The notes under the pieces were generated by a model that made no database searches, was not told the origin of the DNA, and saw only the letters and a program-made list of their open reading frames with translations. A DNA stretch of 64,000 nt from Marvania coccoides (lineage: Eukaryota; Chlorophyta; Trebouxiophyceae; Chlorellales; Chlorellaceae): the NCBI GenBank assembly GCA_963854735.1, contig OY978098.1, positions 434,001-498,000 on the forward strand, written 5' to 3'. Made by a program: the position numbers and the translations under genes. Positions 45,485-57,257 of the stretch are shown one piece after another (positions within the stretch are counted from its first letter, which is position 1; every line of letters begins with the position of its first letter).

Positions 45485-47112
45485 ATGGCTGCTAATCCGC
45501 TTCAAGGAGCTGGGACGCCAGCTGCTACTGTTTTTGGTGAGAACATTACGGTTGAATGCAATCTGAAAAAGCACCCAGCTCATTTTCCGGTGCTTGAACC
45601 ACCCAAAATCAATTCGAACACCTTATGCAGTGGGCAACCTGGCTTACGACCTCAGCGACCAAGACGTGATCGATTACTTCTCAAAAGTTGGTCCCGTGAA
45701 AGCCATCAGGTAGGGTCTCACGCTGTTGCGCCCTCTTCATTGCTTTTCCATACTCGTTGCCCCTCACCGCCTTCTTCCAATTTTCGCCCCAGGATTGTGA
45801 CTGAACGCGAGACTGGAAAGCCACGTGGGTTTGGGTTCGTAGAGTTTTATGACATCCCCACGGCAGAGAGCTGCATTCGAAACCTGAGCGGCTCGGATCT
45901 GAACGGCCGCGTCATTCGCATCGTCTTTGCCGAAGGAGGGCCAGGAGATTTTAAGCCCAGGCGGGAAGGTGGGTTCTTTTTATTTACAGCGTATAAACTA
46001 ATTACTCCTTTTTTGTATCTCCGAAATTCCAATCACAATGCTTAATAATATATATATTTTGTATATTTTGCAGACGAGCGCCCTGATGACCGCCCTCCCC
46101 GCCGCTCCGCCTTCTCCCGCAGCAAGATGGTGGGCGCGGACCTGGCCTATCACTCCTCACAAGGAATGGGCGTGCTGCTGGGCCAAACCCCGCAGCCCAA
46201 CGCCCCTGCAGACCAACTCACGACCATGCTGGCGCGCAAAACCCGCAGTGAGCTGTACGAGTACCTCGCGCAGATGCAGAGCTTACTGCACCAGAACCCG
46301 CAGCAGGCGCGGCAGGTGCTGGTGGACAACCCCCAGCTGGCTCGCGCGCTCTTTCAAATGGAGATCATCTTGGGAATGGTTGGCAACCCGCTGGGGGACA
46401 TCGCACCCAAGGGCATCGCTCCGCCCGGGACCCTGCCCGGGCGCCACCAAGATGGCCCTCCTCCGGGCCCCATGGAACAGGCCCCACCTGGCTACGCCCA
46501 GCCGCCGCACAACGGAATGCCCCCGCCGCACGGCGGACCAGGAATGCCTGCGTACCCCGCAGGACCTCCGATGCCGTACGGTGCCGAGCCCGCAGGGATG
46601 ATGCCGCCCCCAGGGGCAGCGCCGCTGGACCCCCGCCTTGCCCCGCCCCCTGCAGCTGCCCCGATGGATCCCCGGCTGCAGGCGGCTCCAGGGCCTATAG
46701 CACCTGGCCCCCGTCCCATGGTGTCGGCGATGGCTGCGCCGCCGCCGCAGGCCCAGGCGCCTCCCGTGCTCGGCGCGCCCAGCGTGCCAGGCATGACACC
46801 AGACCAGCAGCAAGGCAAGCTTTGTTGTTTTGTTGCCAACGTTTTGTTCAATGGTCCAACCATCTTCTCCTTTTACTCATGCCCGTTTTGTTTCTTTTTG
46901 GCGTGTGTGCTGTTGCAGCCCTTTTGCAGCAGGTGATGGGTTTAACGCCAGAGCAGATCGAGCTGTTGCCGCCGCAGCAGAAAGCGCAGGTGCTCGCCCT
47001 CCAACAACAGCTGGTGAGTCTCCAATACATTGCGATCGTGGTATGCTTGTCTGAATGGTAGTTTGACAAGAAAGTAACGTGTTTTTCAACTGTGCAGCGT
47101 GTGGGAAGATGA
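45485..47112 (+). CDS. CSTF2: Cleavage stimulation factor subunit 2 (CstF-64)
   Basis: Binds GU-rich elements downstream of poly(A) sites and promotes pre-mRNA 3' cleavage. Exons 45485-45536, 45631-45709, 45793-45968, 46074-46814, 46919-47013 and 47098-47112 give 385 aa. An RRM (~18-95) has VGNLAYDLSDQDVIDYF and GFGFVEFYDIPTAESC. The hinge (~140-200) has LYEYLAQMQSLLHQNPQQAR and LARALFQMEIILG. A Pro/Gly/Met-rich region follows, then the conserved C-terminal helix bundle (LLQQVMGLTPEQIELLPPQQ). Intron 4 requires a GC donor (CAAG|GCAAGC). The final exon encodes only four residues. Confidence 0.96.
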
Positions 47113-47586
47113 GAGAAGAAGGCTTTGGGAGGCGGAGGCAAATGTGAAATGGTGAAAGTTGTAAATTCTGATTTTCTAGTAGCAGACAAGGTCGTACGGG
47201 CTGACCCTGCAGAAAGCATCGCCAGTAAGGGTCATTCACCGTGTTGGGGATGGGGAGGCACCACAGTCTGCGCAGGACGCAACGCATCGTCTCCGCAGCG
47301 GGCACGCCAACACCGCGCCTCCTCCTCCACGATTCCAACGAAGCCCTGAGTTCTCTCCTACTTTGAATACTATTCGAGCATCTTACAAATGAAGAAAGAG
47401 AAAAAGGGGGGGGACTCTGCGTGTTCTTCGCGTGTAGACAGACAGAAACGCTTGTAACAGACCCCAGGATCAATATCAACTAGGCTCCTGATAAAAAAAC
47501 GTCGCGTTGCGATTTTGCGAGTGATTGAAACCCAAGAGGCTAATTAAACCACCCATCTGTTTGCCAAGTGTCTTATTGTCATCATC
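47113..47586. other. Spacer between CstF-64 and first acetate-carrier gene
   Basis: 474 bp between tandem plus-strand genes, with TGTAA at 47160-47164. The long minus-strand ORF here lacks a domain. Nothing else seen. Confidence 0.5.
47160..47164 (+). promoter_or_regulatory. Putative TGTAA poly(A) signal of CstF-64
   Basis: TGTAA 48 nt past the CstF-64 stop. Confidence 0.5.
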
Positions 47587-49277
47587 ATGCAGCGCAGTCC
47601 CCAGGTAAGCACCCAGTTTTTTACTTAACATGCAAATGTATGAAGAGTTCAAACCCAAACCGTGCAATTTCTGTGTCTACAGGACGAGTCTAAACTTTCG
47701 ATGGTCGATCCAGATGATCGCCAGAGGCTGGGAGCGCTGGTGGAGCGCCTGGATCGGCTGGCCAGCTCTGCGGAGGCGAGCAAGGTCACAATCTACCAAA
47801 GGCGCCTCGTCACGTCTGGTGCGTTTCGTATTGTTTTGCAATCAAGTCTGAAAGTGTGCTGTAAAGATTGCACGAGTACTCCCCCTCCCCCTTTCATAAG
47901 CGAACCAATTCCTGTTCGCTGCTGCTTTCAGCTTGGTCTCTCAAAGTGTTTGGTTGTATTCTCTCTTTCTGGTTTTGTTTTAATGGGGCTTTCCAACACG
48001 GGCAGCCTTTCTGACTGCGCTTGGGCCTGCGCTTTGTTAGTATCGTCTCCAATCCACGTATCTCTAATGGGAGCTGGGACAACTGCCACCGCATCTGCAC
48101 ACTTTGGTTCCTGTCCCATTTGCTGAGACATTATCAATCTTAGCATCCTCATCCTCATCCTCATCTCCCTCACCCAACTTGCTGCAGATATTGCCAGCCC
48201 CACTCCCATTGGTCTCTTTGCCTTTTCCTTGGCTACGGCTTTCTACATGGCATCGAAGGCGCGCATCACCGAGGAGTCGGCGCAGTTCTTGGCGTTCCCT
48301 CTTGGTACGTTTAAAATTATTCCTGCTGACCATGTCAATACCTTTAGAGAAATAAATCCGAAATCCTTGCTGTGCAGGTATTTTCCTTGGCGGCCTCCAG
48401 ATGTTCATTTGCGGTTAGTGGAGCATCATTTCCTAAATATTTTTTTAATATGGAGCGCAACCTAAAACATATATTGCCATTTTGCAGGATTTCTGGAGCT
48501 GTACCGCAAGAACTCGCTGGCAGCGACTGCCTTCTGTACCTTTGGGGCATTTTGGCTCTCTATCGGTGAGCGTGTGCTCCTTTTGGGGCAGTTATTTGTT
48601 ATAAAATATAAAAACAATAGACTGAATAAAATAAAATATATATATGAATTCCTCTACAGGTATTTACGGCATCCTGTTTACAGCTGGCATTTTCTTTGCT
48701 CCTGCTCCCGAGGGAGAACAGTCGCTCTACGTGCTCATGGGTCTTGCCAGCTTTGTTTTCATGGTATGTTGTGGACAAAATTGCTGCTCTTGTCATTGTT
48801 TGATAGCTTCATTTTCACCTCTATTATAGTTGCTACACTTTCCAACCCATCACCCTCCATGGTCGTACAGGTTGTCAGCCTGGCCGCCAACCTTGCGATC
48901 CCCTTCTTGTTTTTTAACGTTACTATCATGTTTTTCTTGCTGGCCGGTGGAGCAACGAATGCCACCTGCAGCAAAGTCGCCGGATGGTGGGGTCTTTGGG
49001 CGTCAGCAGTGGCGTTTTACTGCGGATCTGCCGCACTGTTCCGCGACATGTGGGGCAAAGACGTCCTGCCTCAGCGCTTCACCAAGCCTTACCTCGACCT
49101 GGAGCGCATCATGCGAGTTTTCCTTTTCAACTTTGCAGAGATTTATTATAAATCTGTATTCGTCGTTGTTTTGGAATTTATTTAATTTCTTCGACTGTAT
49201 TTCCACTCTGCAGGTTCCCTCGTGTTGACGCGGACCATAAGAAGGCGGATCTGGAGGCGGGTGCGCTGGGCATGTGA
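47587..49277 (+). CDS. GPR1/FUN34/YaaH acetate-carrier family protein, copy 1
   Basis: Six-helix acetate/succinate carrier family (SatP in bacteria, Ady2 in yeast, GFY in Chlamydomonas). Exons 47587-47604, 47683-47818, 48188-48304, 48378-48413, 48488-48565, 48660-48763, 48871-49112 and 49214-49277 give 264 aa. A soluble N-terminal arm (LVERLDRLASSAEASKV) precedes the family signature ASPTPIGLFAFSLATAFYM. Six membrane helices follow, including FLGGLQMFICGFLELYRKNS and FFNVTIMFFLLAGG. Intron 2 is long (369 nt). Intron 7 needs a GC donor (ATCAT|GCGAGT). Copy 2 lies 1.1 kb downstream on the same strand, a tandem duplication. Substrate is inferred from family only. Confidence 0.93.
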
Positions 49278-50417
49278 AAATAATGAAGCACAGACGGCTA
49301 CGCACCACTGCCAGCAGCCTACGACACACAAAATGGACGACTACCTCTCTAAACTACACGGGATTTCTTTGCATTGGGATAGCTTCTCAAATCACTCATC
49401 ACTGTTTTACACTACTAGCAACGCTCAGCGATTCTTTTGTCGCCGTGCTTGCAAAAAGTAAAGTGCAAACCAATTTAACTCCCCTTTTCTTTGAATTTTT
49501 TTTCACGGGTCCTTACCATGCTTGAACTTTGAAGTGCCCACTATCCTTGTTATTATTTTTCAAGTTCAACTAAGTAGATTACTGCCCATCATTTTTTCCC
49601 CTTCTTTTTTTCAATTTTTAATTATGAAATTATAATATTTTTCATATATAATATTGTATGATTGCAATATTATTTCTTTTTAGCTTCCAAATTTTACTCT
49701 CATTATTTATTAATTAGAAAGAAGACGGTTGATTTTTTGCTGTTATGCCCGTGCTTGCTTCACTTAATTATTAATATTATAAACCGACGTCTTTTTTCAA
49801 TTAAAGTTCGCAATTCGCAAGCCTGTGACTTGAATCGAGCTGGGTTTGCTTCCAACTGATCAATTTGTTTGTTGTCTCATGAGCGAGCGCTGTCTTCATG
49901 CCCCTCATGTTTTGTCTTCGAACCGTGCCTCCGCATGTAAGTAGTTAATATTAAGTGCGAATAGCCAACGTCTGTCCATCAGCTGCTACATGCGAGCTCT
50001 TACCTTACAAGCAGTGACATGGGGGGCGCCGGGATCGCTCCTGGCCACATATTGCAAGTCTGCGGTGCTTAAATTGACCTTTTTCAAGCCCTAGCGCTGC
50101 TGTGAATAGCAGGCTCATAAGGGGCGGTCAGTGTGAGGATGCGCCAGTACATGAAGGACGATGGAGCATGATGGTCTGAATTTTTCTCGGCCGAATCGCA
50201 CACTTATATTTTGCCGTTCCAGTTAGTCTTTAAATAAATGCCCGAAAACTTCTCCATGCGAAGCGCGGCTCCATCCAACCTGCCAGCTCAGCTCTTGGCA
50301 AAGACGAAAAAAGAAGAAAAAAATGACTTTGGACCGAGTTTTTCACCTTTTTTTAATGACAACTGATTTTTTTATCGCCAATCTCAAGTTTCAACAGCTA
50401 AACCCAACCAAATTGCA
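49278..50417. other. Spacer between the two acetate-carrier paralogues
   Basis: 1.14 kb, AT-rich. It should hold the 3' end of copy 1 and the promoter of copy 2. No ORF with coding character, no tRNA B-box and no remnant of a third copy were seen. Confidence 0.5.
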
Positions 50418-51941
50418 ATGCAGCACAGCGAAATCCCTCTGGCTGGCAACATTGCTGGCAATGGGGGAGTCCAGGTAAACCCAAACCAATTTCAGCCCCA
50501 ATTCATTCGCTTTCACCTTCTAGACCATTAAAAAAATGTTTCCTCTCAGCAGGACGATCCCAGGCTCTCCATGGTCGACCGCAGGCTGGAAGCGCTGGTA
50601 GACCGCCTCGACCGCCTGGCAGCGATAAACGAGAAGTCGTCCGTAACCATCTACCAGCGGCGCTTTGTGACTTCTGGTTCGAATTCGAAGAATATAACTT
50701 ATTTATTTCCTTGCCCCCCTCCATTTTCATCTTCGCTATGATATTTTCGCTCCGAACATTGTTCATCGTTTCCCTTTCTCTATTCCATGTTATGCAGACA
50801 TTGCGAACCCCGCCCCCATCGGCTTGATGGCATTTGCCCTGGCCACCGCTTTCTATATGACCTCCCAGGCTCACATCACCGAGGCATCTGCGCAGTTCAT
50901 CGCTTTCCCGCTTGGTACGTTGCCGGGGATGATGATGATGATGCTGATGATGCAGGGATGATTGCATGATGCTTGCATGTTTCGTATGCATCCACATGCT
51001 ATACCCCCCCCCCCCCCCCCCCCCCCCCCCCGCCCCTCAATCCCATTTCCCCCCCCTATGCGCAGGAATGTTCCTCGGTGGCCTCCAGATGCTCATCACG
51101 GGTCAGTAGCATCCATAAATACTGCTTTAATATTGAAAGTAAAGTAATTTTCTTATAATCTAGTACAGGATTCCTGGAGCTGTTGCGCAAAAACTCGCTG
51201 GGTAAGCATTGCTTACATGAAACGCCGTTATTCAAAGAAACTTACAAAGAAATAACGTACTGTGCGACTGAAATTCGTTTGTATTATTTCGCAGGAGCGA
51301 CCGCCTTCTGCACCTACGGGTCCTTTTGGATCACAGTCGGTGTTTATGGCACCATCCGTGCTGCTGGAATCTTCTTCATTCCCGCTCCTGAAGGCGAACA
51401 GGCACTGGTGGTGCTGATGGGCTTCGCAAGCCTGGTGTTCATGGTGCGCTCCTTGTAATTCTGTGTTTCTCTTTTTAAACCAAATATTTCCACCACAAGT
51501 ATTTCCCCAAGTGCAGATAGTCAGCCTTGCCGCAAATCTTGCGCTGCCGTTCCTTTTTTTTAACCTAACCATTATGTTTTTCCTCCTGGGAGGAGGCATG
51601 AAGAACGACACGTGCGCCCGCGTCGCCGGCTGGTGGGGCATCTGGACGTCGGCGCTCGCCTTTTACTGCGCCTCTGCTGCTTTGTTCCGCGACATGTGGG
51701 GCATGGACATCCTGCCGCAGCGCTTCACCAAGGCCTACCTTGCCAATGAGCGCGTTATGTACGATTTTCTTTTCCTCTGCTTTCTCCAAAAGGAATGGGC
51801 ATTAAGATAATGTGTTTTCTATCTTGCAGGTTCCCTCGCCCCCATGTCGATGTCGACGCCGACCACAAGAAGACGGACCTAGAGACTGGAGAATCTCGCG
51901 CTGCTGCGTACGGTTATCGGGTGCCTTCGGCGTCGCGCTGA
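50418..51941 (+). CDS. GPR1/FUN34/YaaH acetate-carrier family protein, copy 2
   Basis: Exons 50418-50474, 50553-50676, 50798-50914, 51066-51101, 51169-51201, 51295-51443, 51517-51758 and 51830-51941 give 289 aa. The classic signature ANPAPIGLMAFALATAFYM is present, with six helices as in copy 1 (GMFLGGLQMLITGFLELL; FNLTIMFFLLGGGM). The C-terminus is about 15 residues longer than in copy 1 (YGYRVPSASR). Six intron positions match copy 1. Copy 2 has an extra intron inside NSLGATAF and lacks the copy 1 intron before IYG. The last shared intron has a GT donor here, GC in copy 1. Intron 3 holds a GATGAT repeat and a 28-nt C run. Confidence 0.93.
50931..50962. repeat. GATGAT trinucleotide repeat
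   Basis: Imperfect tandem ATG/GAT repeat in intron 3 of acetate-carrier copy 2. Confidence 0.75.
51004..51031. repeat. C28 homopolymer
   Basis: Twenty-eight C residues in intron 3 of acetate-carrier copy 2, about 35 nt before the acceptor. Assembly length may be unreliable. Confidence 0.9.
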
Positions 51942-52509
51942 ACATACTGACAAAATCACACTGGTGGTTGACACTCATCGCGTTCGGCTGCCCAAGTTTT
52001 CCTCAAGCTAAGCAGTTTTTTCCCAATTGAATCCATCAAGACTCGTATAATACTAAAAGAGTTTTCCATGCTCATTTTGACCGACTTTTGAAGACCTGCT
52101 CAAGCGCAATTCTCCCTGCCTGTCAACATCAATCTATAGAAGATAATATAAAATCACCTACTCCCATGCCTGTCAGTTGGAAAATTTCCTTGATTTTGCT
52201 TTTGTTTTTCACCTAAAATTGAACAATAATTTGACGTCCCAGCGCTCCACTGAAATAATATAACAGGATGGCAACAGAAGCCATAATTGGCTGTTGCCGG
52301 TAACAATTTTTTTCCTCGCCATGATTTAAAAGCACCATTGTTTAGTGGTAGAAGAATGACGTTTTGCTTTGTCTTTACGGACTTTTTTTCGATTGCCCCC
52401 TATTTCCCCCCATAAAACCGCCCTTTTTCTACCATGCGCAAATGGGATCCATCAAAGGATTCAACCAACTTGTAATCGGACGCCAAATATATATTTTACA
52501 GAAGGTCAA
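51942..52509. other. Convergent spacer, acetate-carrier copy 2 / TRAPPC8
   Basis: 568 bp, AT-rich. A tRNA-Gly-like 5' half occurs at 52332-52360 but has no matching 3' half. No gene seen. Confidence 0.5.
52496..52500 (-). promoter_or_regulatory. Putative TGTAA poly(A) signal of TRAPPC8
   Basis: TGTAA on the minus strand 10 nt past the TRAPPC8 stop. Confidence 0.45.
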
Positions 52510-55500
52510 TCAAAGCTCGAAGCTCTTCGCCGAATTTTGTTGCGGCTGCTCATTCTCGTGGACCAAAACATGACTAGTTGGAACGGTTAATGAACCAGAC
52601 AGCGCTGGATCCTCCCTGCACCTCCACGCCAACCATACGCCTTCAATGGCCACCCAACCAGCACTGCGCACGCTGATTCTCAGCGGAAGTCGCATCGTTG
52701 TTCCAGGCGTCACTGCTTGCAGGGTTCCTGCTGCCAGCCCGCTCCACGTAAAGCGCTGAGGCCGTACAGGCTCTTCGCCTGGCGGCGCCACTCCTCTCCA
52801 CTCCAGTTCCAAAGCACAAGGAAGCTGATGCGACACCTCGAGCGCGAAATCCACACTGGCAGCTGGGCCGGTAGAAAAATCGTAAACTACAGACTGAGGT
52901 CCCAACAGTCGGGCGGCAACGCCCATTCCGCCGCCTTCTTTTGCCCTGGAATATTAGCAAAAGAAGGCAAAGGTAGGTCAAGTGCGAAAATTATTAACAC
53001 TGCGGTCATAAATTCTACTAACCTGCCAATTCGCACCACGTTGAAGCCCTCCACGGTTCCTTGGGCCATCCCTGAGGCCTCCCATCGGAGGAGCGCGTAC
53101 AAAGGCCGCTCCGTGGCAGCAGTGTTGCTGTTGCCGTTCCTGCTGCTGGCCCTCGGTATCGCCTGCCTGGCTGGCCTGCACTCCCCGTCAATCAAATACA
53201 CCTCTGCAACCGGTTTTGGCCTGCATTCTGGCGGACTAGCTGCAGGGTTGAGCACCATGTGCAGCACCACGGCTGACTCCGGGCCAACCACGTGCTCTAA
53301 ACTCACGACAGAGCGAGCCTGCGGGAGCTTCTCCTGCCCTGCTAGCCTGGCCTCCCAGTCCCCCCCCAGCACCTCCACTTCCCGCAGCTTGAATGTCTCA
53401 ACGCCCTGCAGGTTGAGCCCCTTCAGCACCATCAACCGCTGCCCATCGCTGCCAGGCAACTGGCCAGCCCAGCCGGTGATCTCCAGCGCGGGCAGCACCG
53501 ATACCGAAAACGTGGCTCGCAGCGTGCGGTACGGCAGCGCGTCCAGCTTCACCAGAGGCTCATAGTACCACCCCAGATTGAAGGTAAATGGGCCTGGTCG
53601 TGTTGGCCGAATGTAGACATCTACAGTCAGCTCCTCATTGACTCCCAGCCTGATGCTGCTGCTGGCTGCGGTCACAGCCACCCCCTGCCGTCTGGGCACA
53701 GTTTGCGACGCTTTGAACTGTAAAAGCACGTTTTCAACGTCGATGGCAGCACGCAGAGCATGCAACGTCATTGCTCCCGCGTTCTTCAGCCGAAGCGTGC
53801 ACTTGGCCACCTGGCCTACCATCAGGGTTGAGGAAAGGTCCTCCATGGCTAGATCCAGCCGCGGCATGGGCGGGAGCACCTTCACGTCCACTCCGCCAAC
53901 CTCCTCTTCTCCAATGTTTGCCAGCAGCGCAGCATTCGAAGCCTTGTCGGTGACCCACCGCCGGGGAATGACAAACGCTTTTTGCCCTGTCGCAACCCCA
54001 TTCAGCTGCCACTGCACGCCGTCAACGTGCAGCGAGCCTGTGCGCAGGGGCCTCACCCTAAGGTGCACCACCGCCCGCTCTCCAGGGTAAAGCGTTATTT
54101 TCTCCTCCCGCACCTGGAAAGGAAGGTGTAGGCCGCCCAGCCCAGCGGACCCAGGGCTAGGAGAGTTTGCAGGGGAGACTGACGGGGTGCCACGTGGCGC
54201 CGCTGCTGGAGTTCCGCCCATGGCTGGTGCGGCTGCTGCTGGGTCAAAGGTGCACGACAGTCGCAGGTGGGTGATTGCAAGCTCGATCCCCAGGGGGTTT
54301 GTGAGCTCGACGTCGACGCCCACGTCTTCCCCCACGCAGCAGCACAGCTGCGCTTCAGAGGCAGCACTTCCAAGGCTCATGCGGCTGTTCATGCGGCTGT
54401 TACTGTCCTTCCAGTTCACGGAACTGTCAGTACCGGGGCCCAACGCGTTTTCCAGCGTGTTCCACACCTCCCTTGGTGCTTCGCGGGCAGCTACATTGAC
54501 GTACCCTGCCTGCCCAGCAGAGGACACGCCCACCTTGCGTGTGTTGATCATCGGCAGCGGAAGGTCGACCACCGGCGCGTAGCCCTGAATCAGGGGGGGG
54601 GGGAAGCGAAAAATATAAATAACCATAATCATAATAATTATATTCAGGATTTGTTTGGTAATTGTTAATTCAAACCAACATCAAGACAAGTTAACAAAAT
54701 AATGGTACTCACCAGCTGCTTTGTGGCTGCTTGCAGAGCGTCTGCAAACTGCGACAGATGCAGGCTCTGCAGCCCAGGGGGAATCTGGGGGCAGAGCAGC
54801 GTTGCCGCAAAATGCTCCACCGCCGCAACAGCATCGCCTCCTTCTCGCGCCCCCTTGCCCAACGCCTCCCTCACATGCTCCTCCACTATTTCCCAGCGCC
54901 TCCCGCGGTACACCTGCACCGCTTGCAGGTACGCTCTTGTCGCCATGTCCCGAGCCCCGCCCTTGCTGAACCTCAGCCCTGCGAGCACCATGTGGAACGC
55001 AAATTTGCGCAACCGCGGTGGGTCAGTGCGGCGCAGCAGTTGGGCTGCCTGTTCGATCAGCAGCGCCGCCCTCAGATCGTCGTCTTGGAAGTGCGCCTTC
55101 ATGACGATCCAGCTGGCATCCGAGTACCTTCCCGCTGCAGATAGGTAGCCAGCCAGCAACACCGCACTACGGGTGGCGTACCAGGCGGCCCGGCTTTGCC
55201 CATGCTGCTGCGCCACTTGGTCGTAGCGGTAAAATGCTTCTTTAAAATTTGCGACAACATCTGCAGAGCTGCCGTCGCAGAGCACGGTGGCAGCGGCCAT
55301 GGTTTCTTGCACGCCGGCAAAGTGCAGGTACGCCTTGTCCGATTTGTAATCCGAGGCCAGCAGACGCAGCGTGCTGAGCGCGGTGTCGCAGTCCCCCACC
55401 ATCAGCGCCAGGTCGCTCAGCTGCCGCATCTGCGCCTCCACGCTGGAGGAGGAGTAGTGGTGGGGGGTCCCGCTGGTGGGGGAGTGCGGCCCGCCTTCTA

Positions 55501-56813
55501 TGTGGCCGTGTCGGGTTGGCGATGACTGCCCTGAGGCCTCTGCCACAGGGTTGGACCCTGATTTTCGAAACAGCAAGCTCTTTAGCTGGTTGCGGAAACC
55601 TTTGCGTGCCGCCACCACCGTTTGGTCCAGCTGTCGAATGCGGGACTCGATGTGCGGCGCAACTTTTCTCACGGCAAGCTCTTCCACAAAGGCAGCGATG
55701 CTGGCGGCGTCAGACTGCGAAACGCCCTTGGCGAAGCCTGCGGTGGATGCTGGTCGGTCTTTCACCCGCCAGCGCTGCTGCAGACAGTCGGCCCACAGGG
55801 CTGGGTCTGCCCGAGGATGGCCGGGGCTGTTGACCGTGATGACGTGGCCAGCAGAGCCTGAGGTGGAGGCCAACGACTGCAGAGCTTGTGCTGCCCTAGA
55901 TACATGCAAGAGGAATACAATTGTATTATAGGGGTCAAATAACGTTTTTACTTGTTTTTTTTCTGGTTTAAGAAAAATAAATAAATACCTTTGCCGATCC
56001 TCTGCAGGAGCCTCTTGCGCGTCGTGAATGAAGAGGTAGTGCATAGTCACTTGCGAGTCGCGTACTGCCTGCTTGAGAAGCGGCGGCGCCTTGGCGTCAA
56101 ACAGCTCTGCGAACGCAGAGGAAGGGTTCTCGCCTTGAAACGTCGATGGCAGCGCCAGCACGCCTGCAAATCGATTTTTTTAAAGGGAAAAAAGGGTGGA
56201 CGTGTATAAGATATTAAATCATTGCGGCTTAATGGTCAATATTAGGTTCAAGAAGTAAAAATCTCGCAGCGCACATGCCACTGGGCGGTCCATGGTCTCA
56301 TGCGCCCCAAAATTCAGCATGCGGAAAAACTCCTGGCAGTACACCGGGTACCAGGGGCTGCCTGCGTCCACCGCGGCAGCGTCTGCGGTCTGGGAGAGCT
56401 CTGGCAGCGGCATCTCGGGGCACCCAGCTGCCGCCCGCTTCAAAACTTCCTCCAGATGCTGCGTGGCCGCCTCGGTGGGGGGCTGCACCATATCATCGAT
56501 GTCGAACAAGCGCAGCATCCAGTTGTGCAGCCGAATGGGTTGCTCGGCAGGGGTGCGGACAGGAACTGCAATAGGCGGTGGTCGGCGACAAATGCTGATG
56601 AAGAAAAGAGGGTGGATCTAGATTGCAGCGAGGGGTGATCTTACCTCCTAGGCCCCCGTTCATCCTCCGCAACACTCCAAAGGGCCGCAGCAGCTCTCCC
56701 ACTGTGAGCGAATTGCTTTCCCAACAGATGTTTTCCGCCTCATCTGACGCCAGGACAGCGATTGCGGGCGTCCAAAGTGTCTTCAGCTGCGCGTTAAATC
56801 TGTCTAGATCCAT
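52510..56813 (-). CDS. TRAPPC8: TRAPP III subunit TRAPPC8 (Trs85-like)
   Basis: Subunit that defines the TRAPP III tethering/GEF complex acting on Rab1 in ER-Golgi traffic and autophagy. Exons 56645-56813, 56275-56565, 55989-56163, 54713-55895, 53023-54584 and 52510-52945 give 1271 aa (human ~1435). The N-terminus (LASDEAENICWESNSLTVGE; LLRPFGVL) and VACVLALPSTFQ match the family. A TPR-like solenoid follows (ALMVGDCDTALSTLRLLASD; YLHFAGVQETMA; LRKFAFHMVLAGLRFSKGG; QAVQVYRGRRWEIVEEHV). The C-terminal half consists of beta-sandwich, ASPM/SPD-2-like repeats. All introns are GT-AG. A G run (54593-54602) acts as a C-tract before the exon 5 acceptor. Confidence 0.93.
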
Positions 56814-57257
56814 TTATATTGTATTTTCTTCTGGTTAGCCTACAGAAAATTAAGTTTTTTTTGAATTAATATTTGTTGATCGCTGACAATATGAAGTAGA
56901 GGAGGCCATCGGACGGCTACTGGGTTAACGACGACGTAAACTGCATTATTAAAATAGGCCAAGGGCTCACAAGCTTTGGGGGTCCAAGAGGCCGGCGGCG
57001 TGGTCAGCAGGGCATTTAAATTTAGATATAGCAGAAGTAAAATGGTGCAGAAAAAGCTTTGGTTTTCGACCAAAGCGCGACCCCCAGAGAACCCCTGTCC
57101 GTCCCATGTTGTTGTTACCTTGCTCTCTCATTTTAGTCGTCGTCATTTTAGTCGTCGTCGTCCTTGATGTTGTATTTTAATAATTATAAGCAGCTATAAA
57201 CATGACAGGGTGTTTTAGGTTGTTGATGAATTTTTCCTTCCCACGTCATTCCCCTCA
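56814..57257. other. Spacer between TRAPPC8 5' end and GatB 3' end
   Basis: 444 bp between tandem minus-strand genes, with direct repeats of TTTTAGTCGTCGTC at about 57131-57160. No gene seen. Confidence 0.45.

Noticed and set aside
46877..47479. 200-codon minus-strand ORF across the CstF-64 3' end
   Set aside because: Overlaps well-supported CstF-64 exons, has low-complexity Arg/Pro/Cys content and no splice-supported model.
47819..48187. Intronic snoRNA in the long intron 2 of acetate-carrier copy 1
   Set aside because: No paired C (RUGAUGA) and D (CUGA) boxes with terminal stem were visible; the CATCCT repeat there is simple sequence.
52332..52404. tRNA-Gly-like sequence (GCACCATTGTTTAGTGGTAG)
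   Set aside because: Only the acceptor 5' strand and D-arm/A-box resemble tRNA-Gly. There is no B-box (GGTTCGA...) and no complementary 3' acceptor strand, so at most a remnant or chance.
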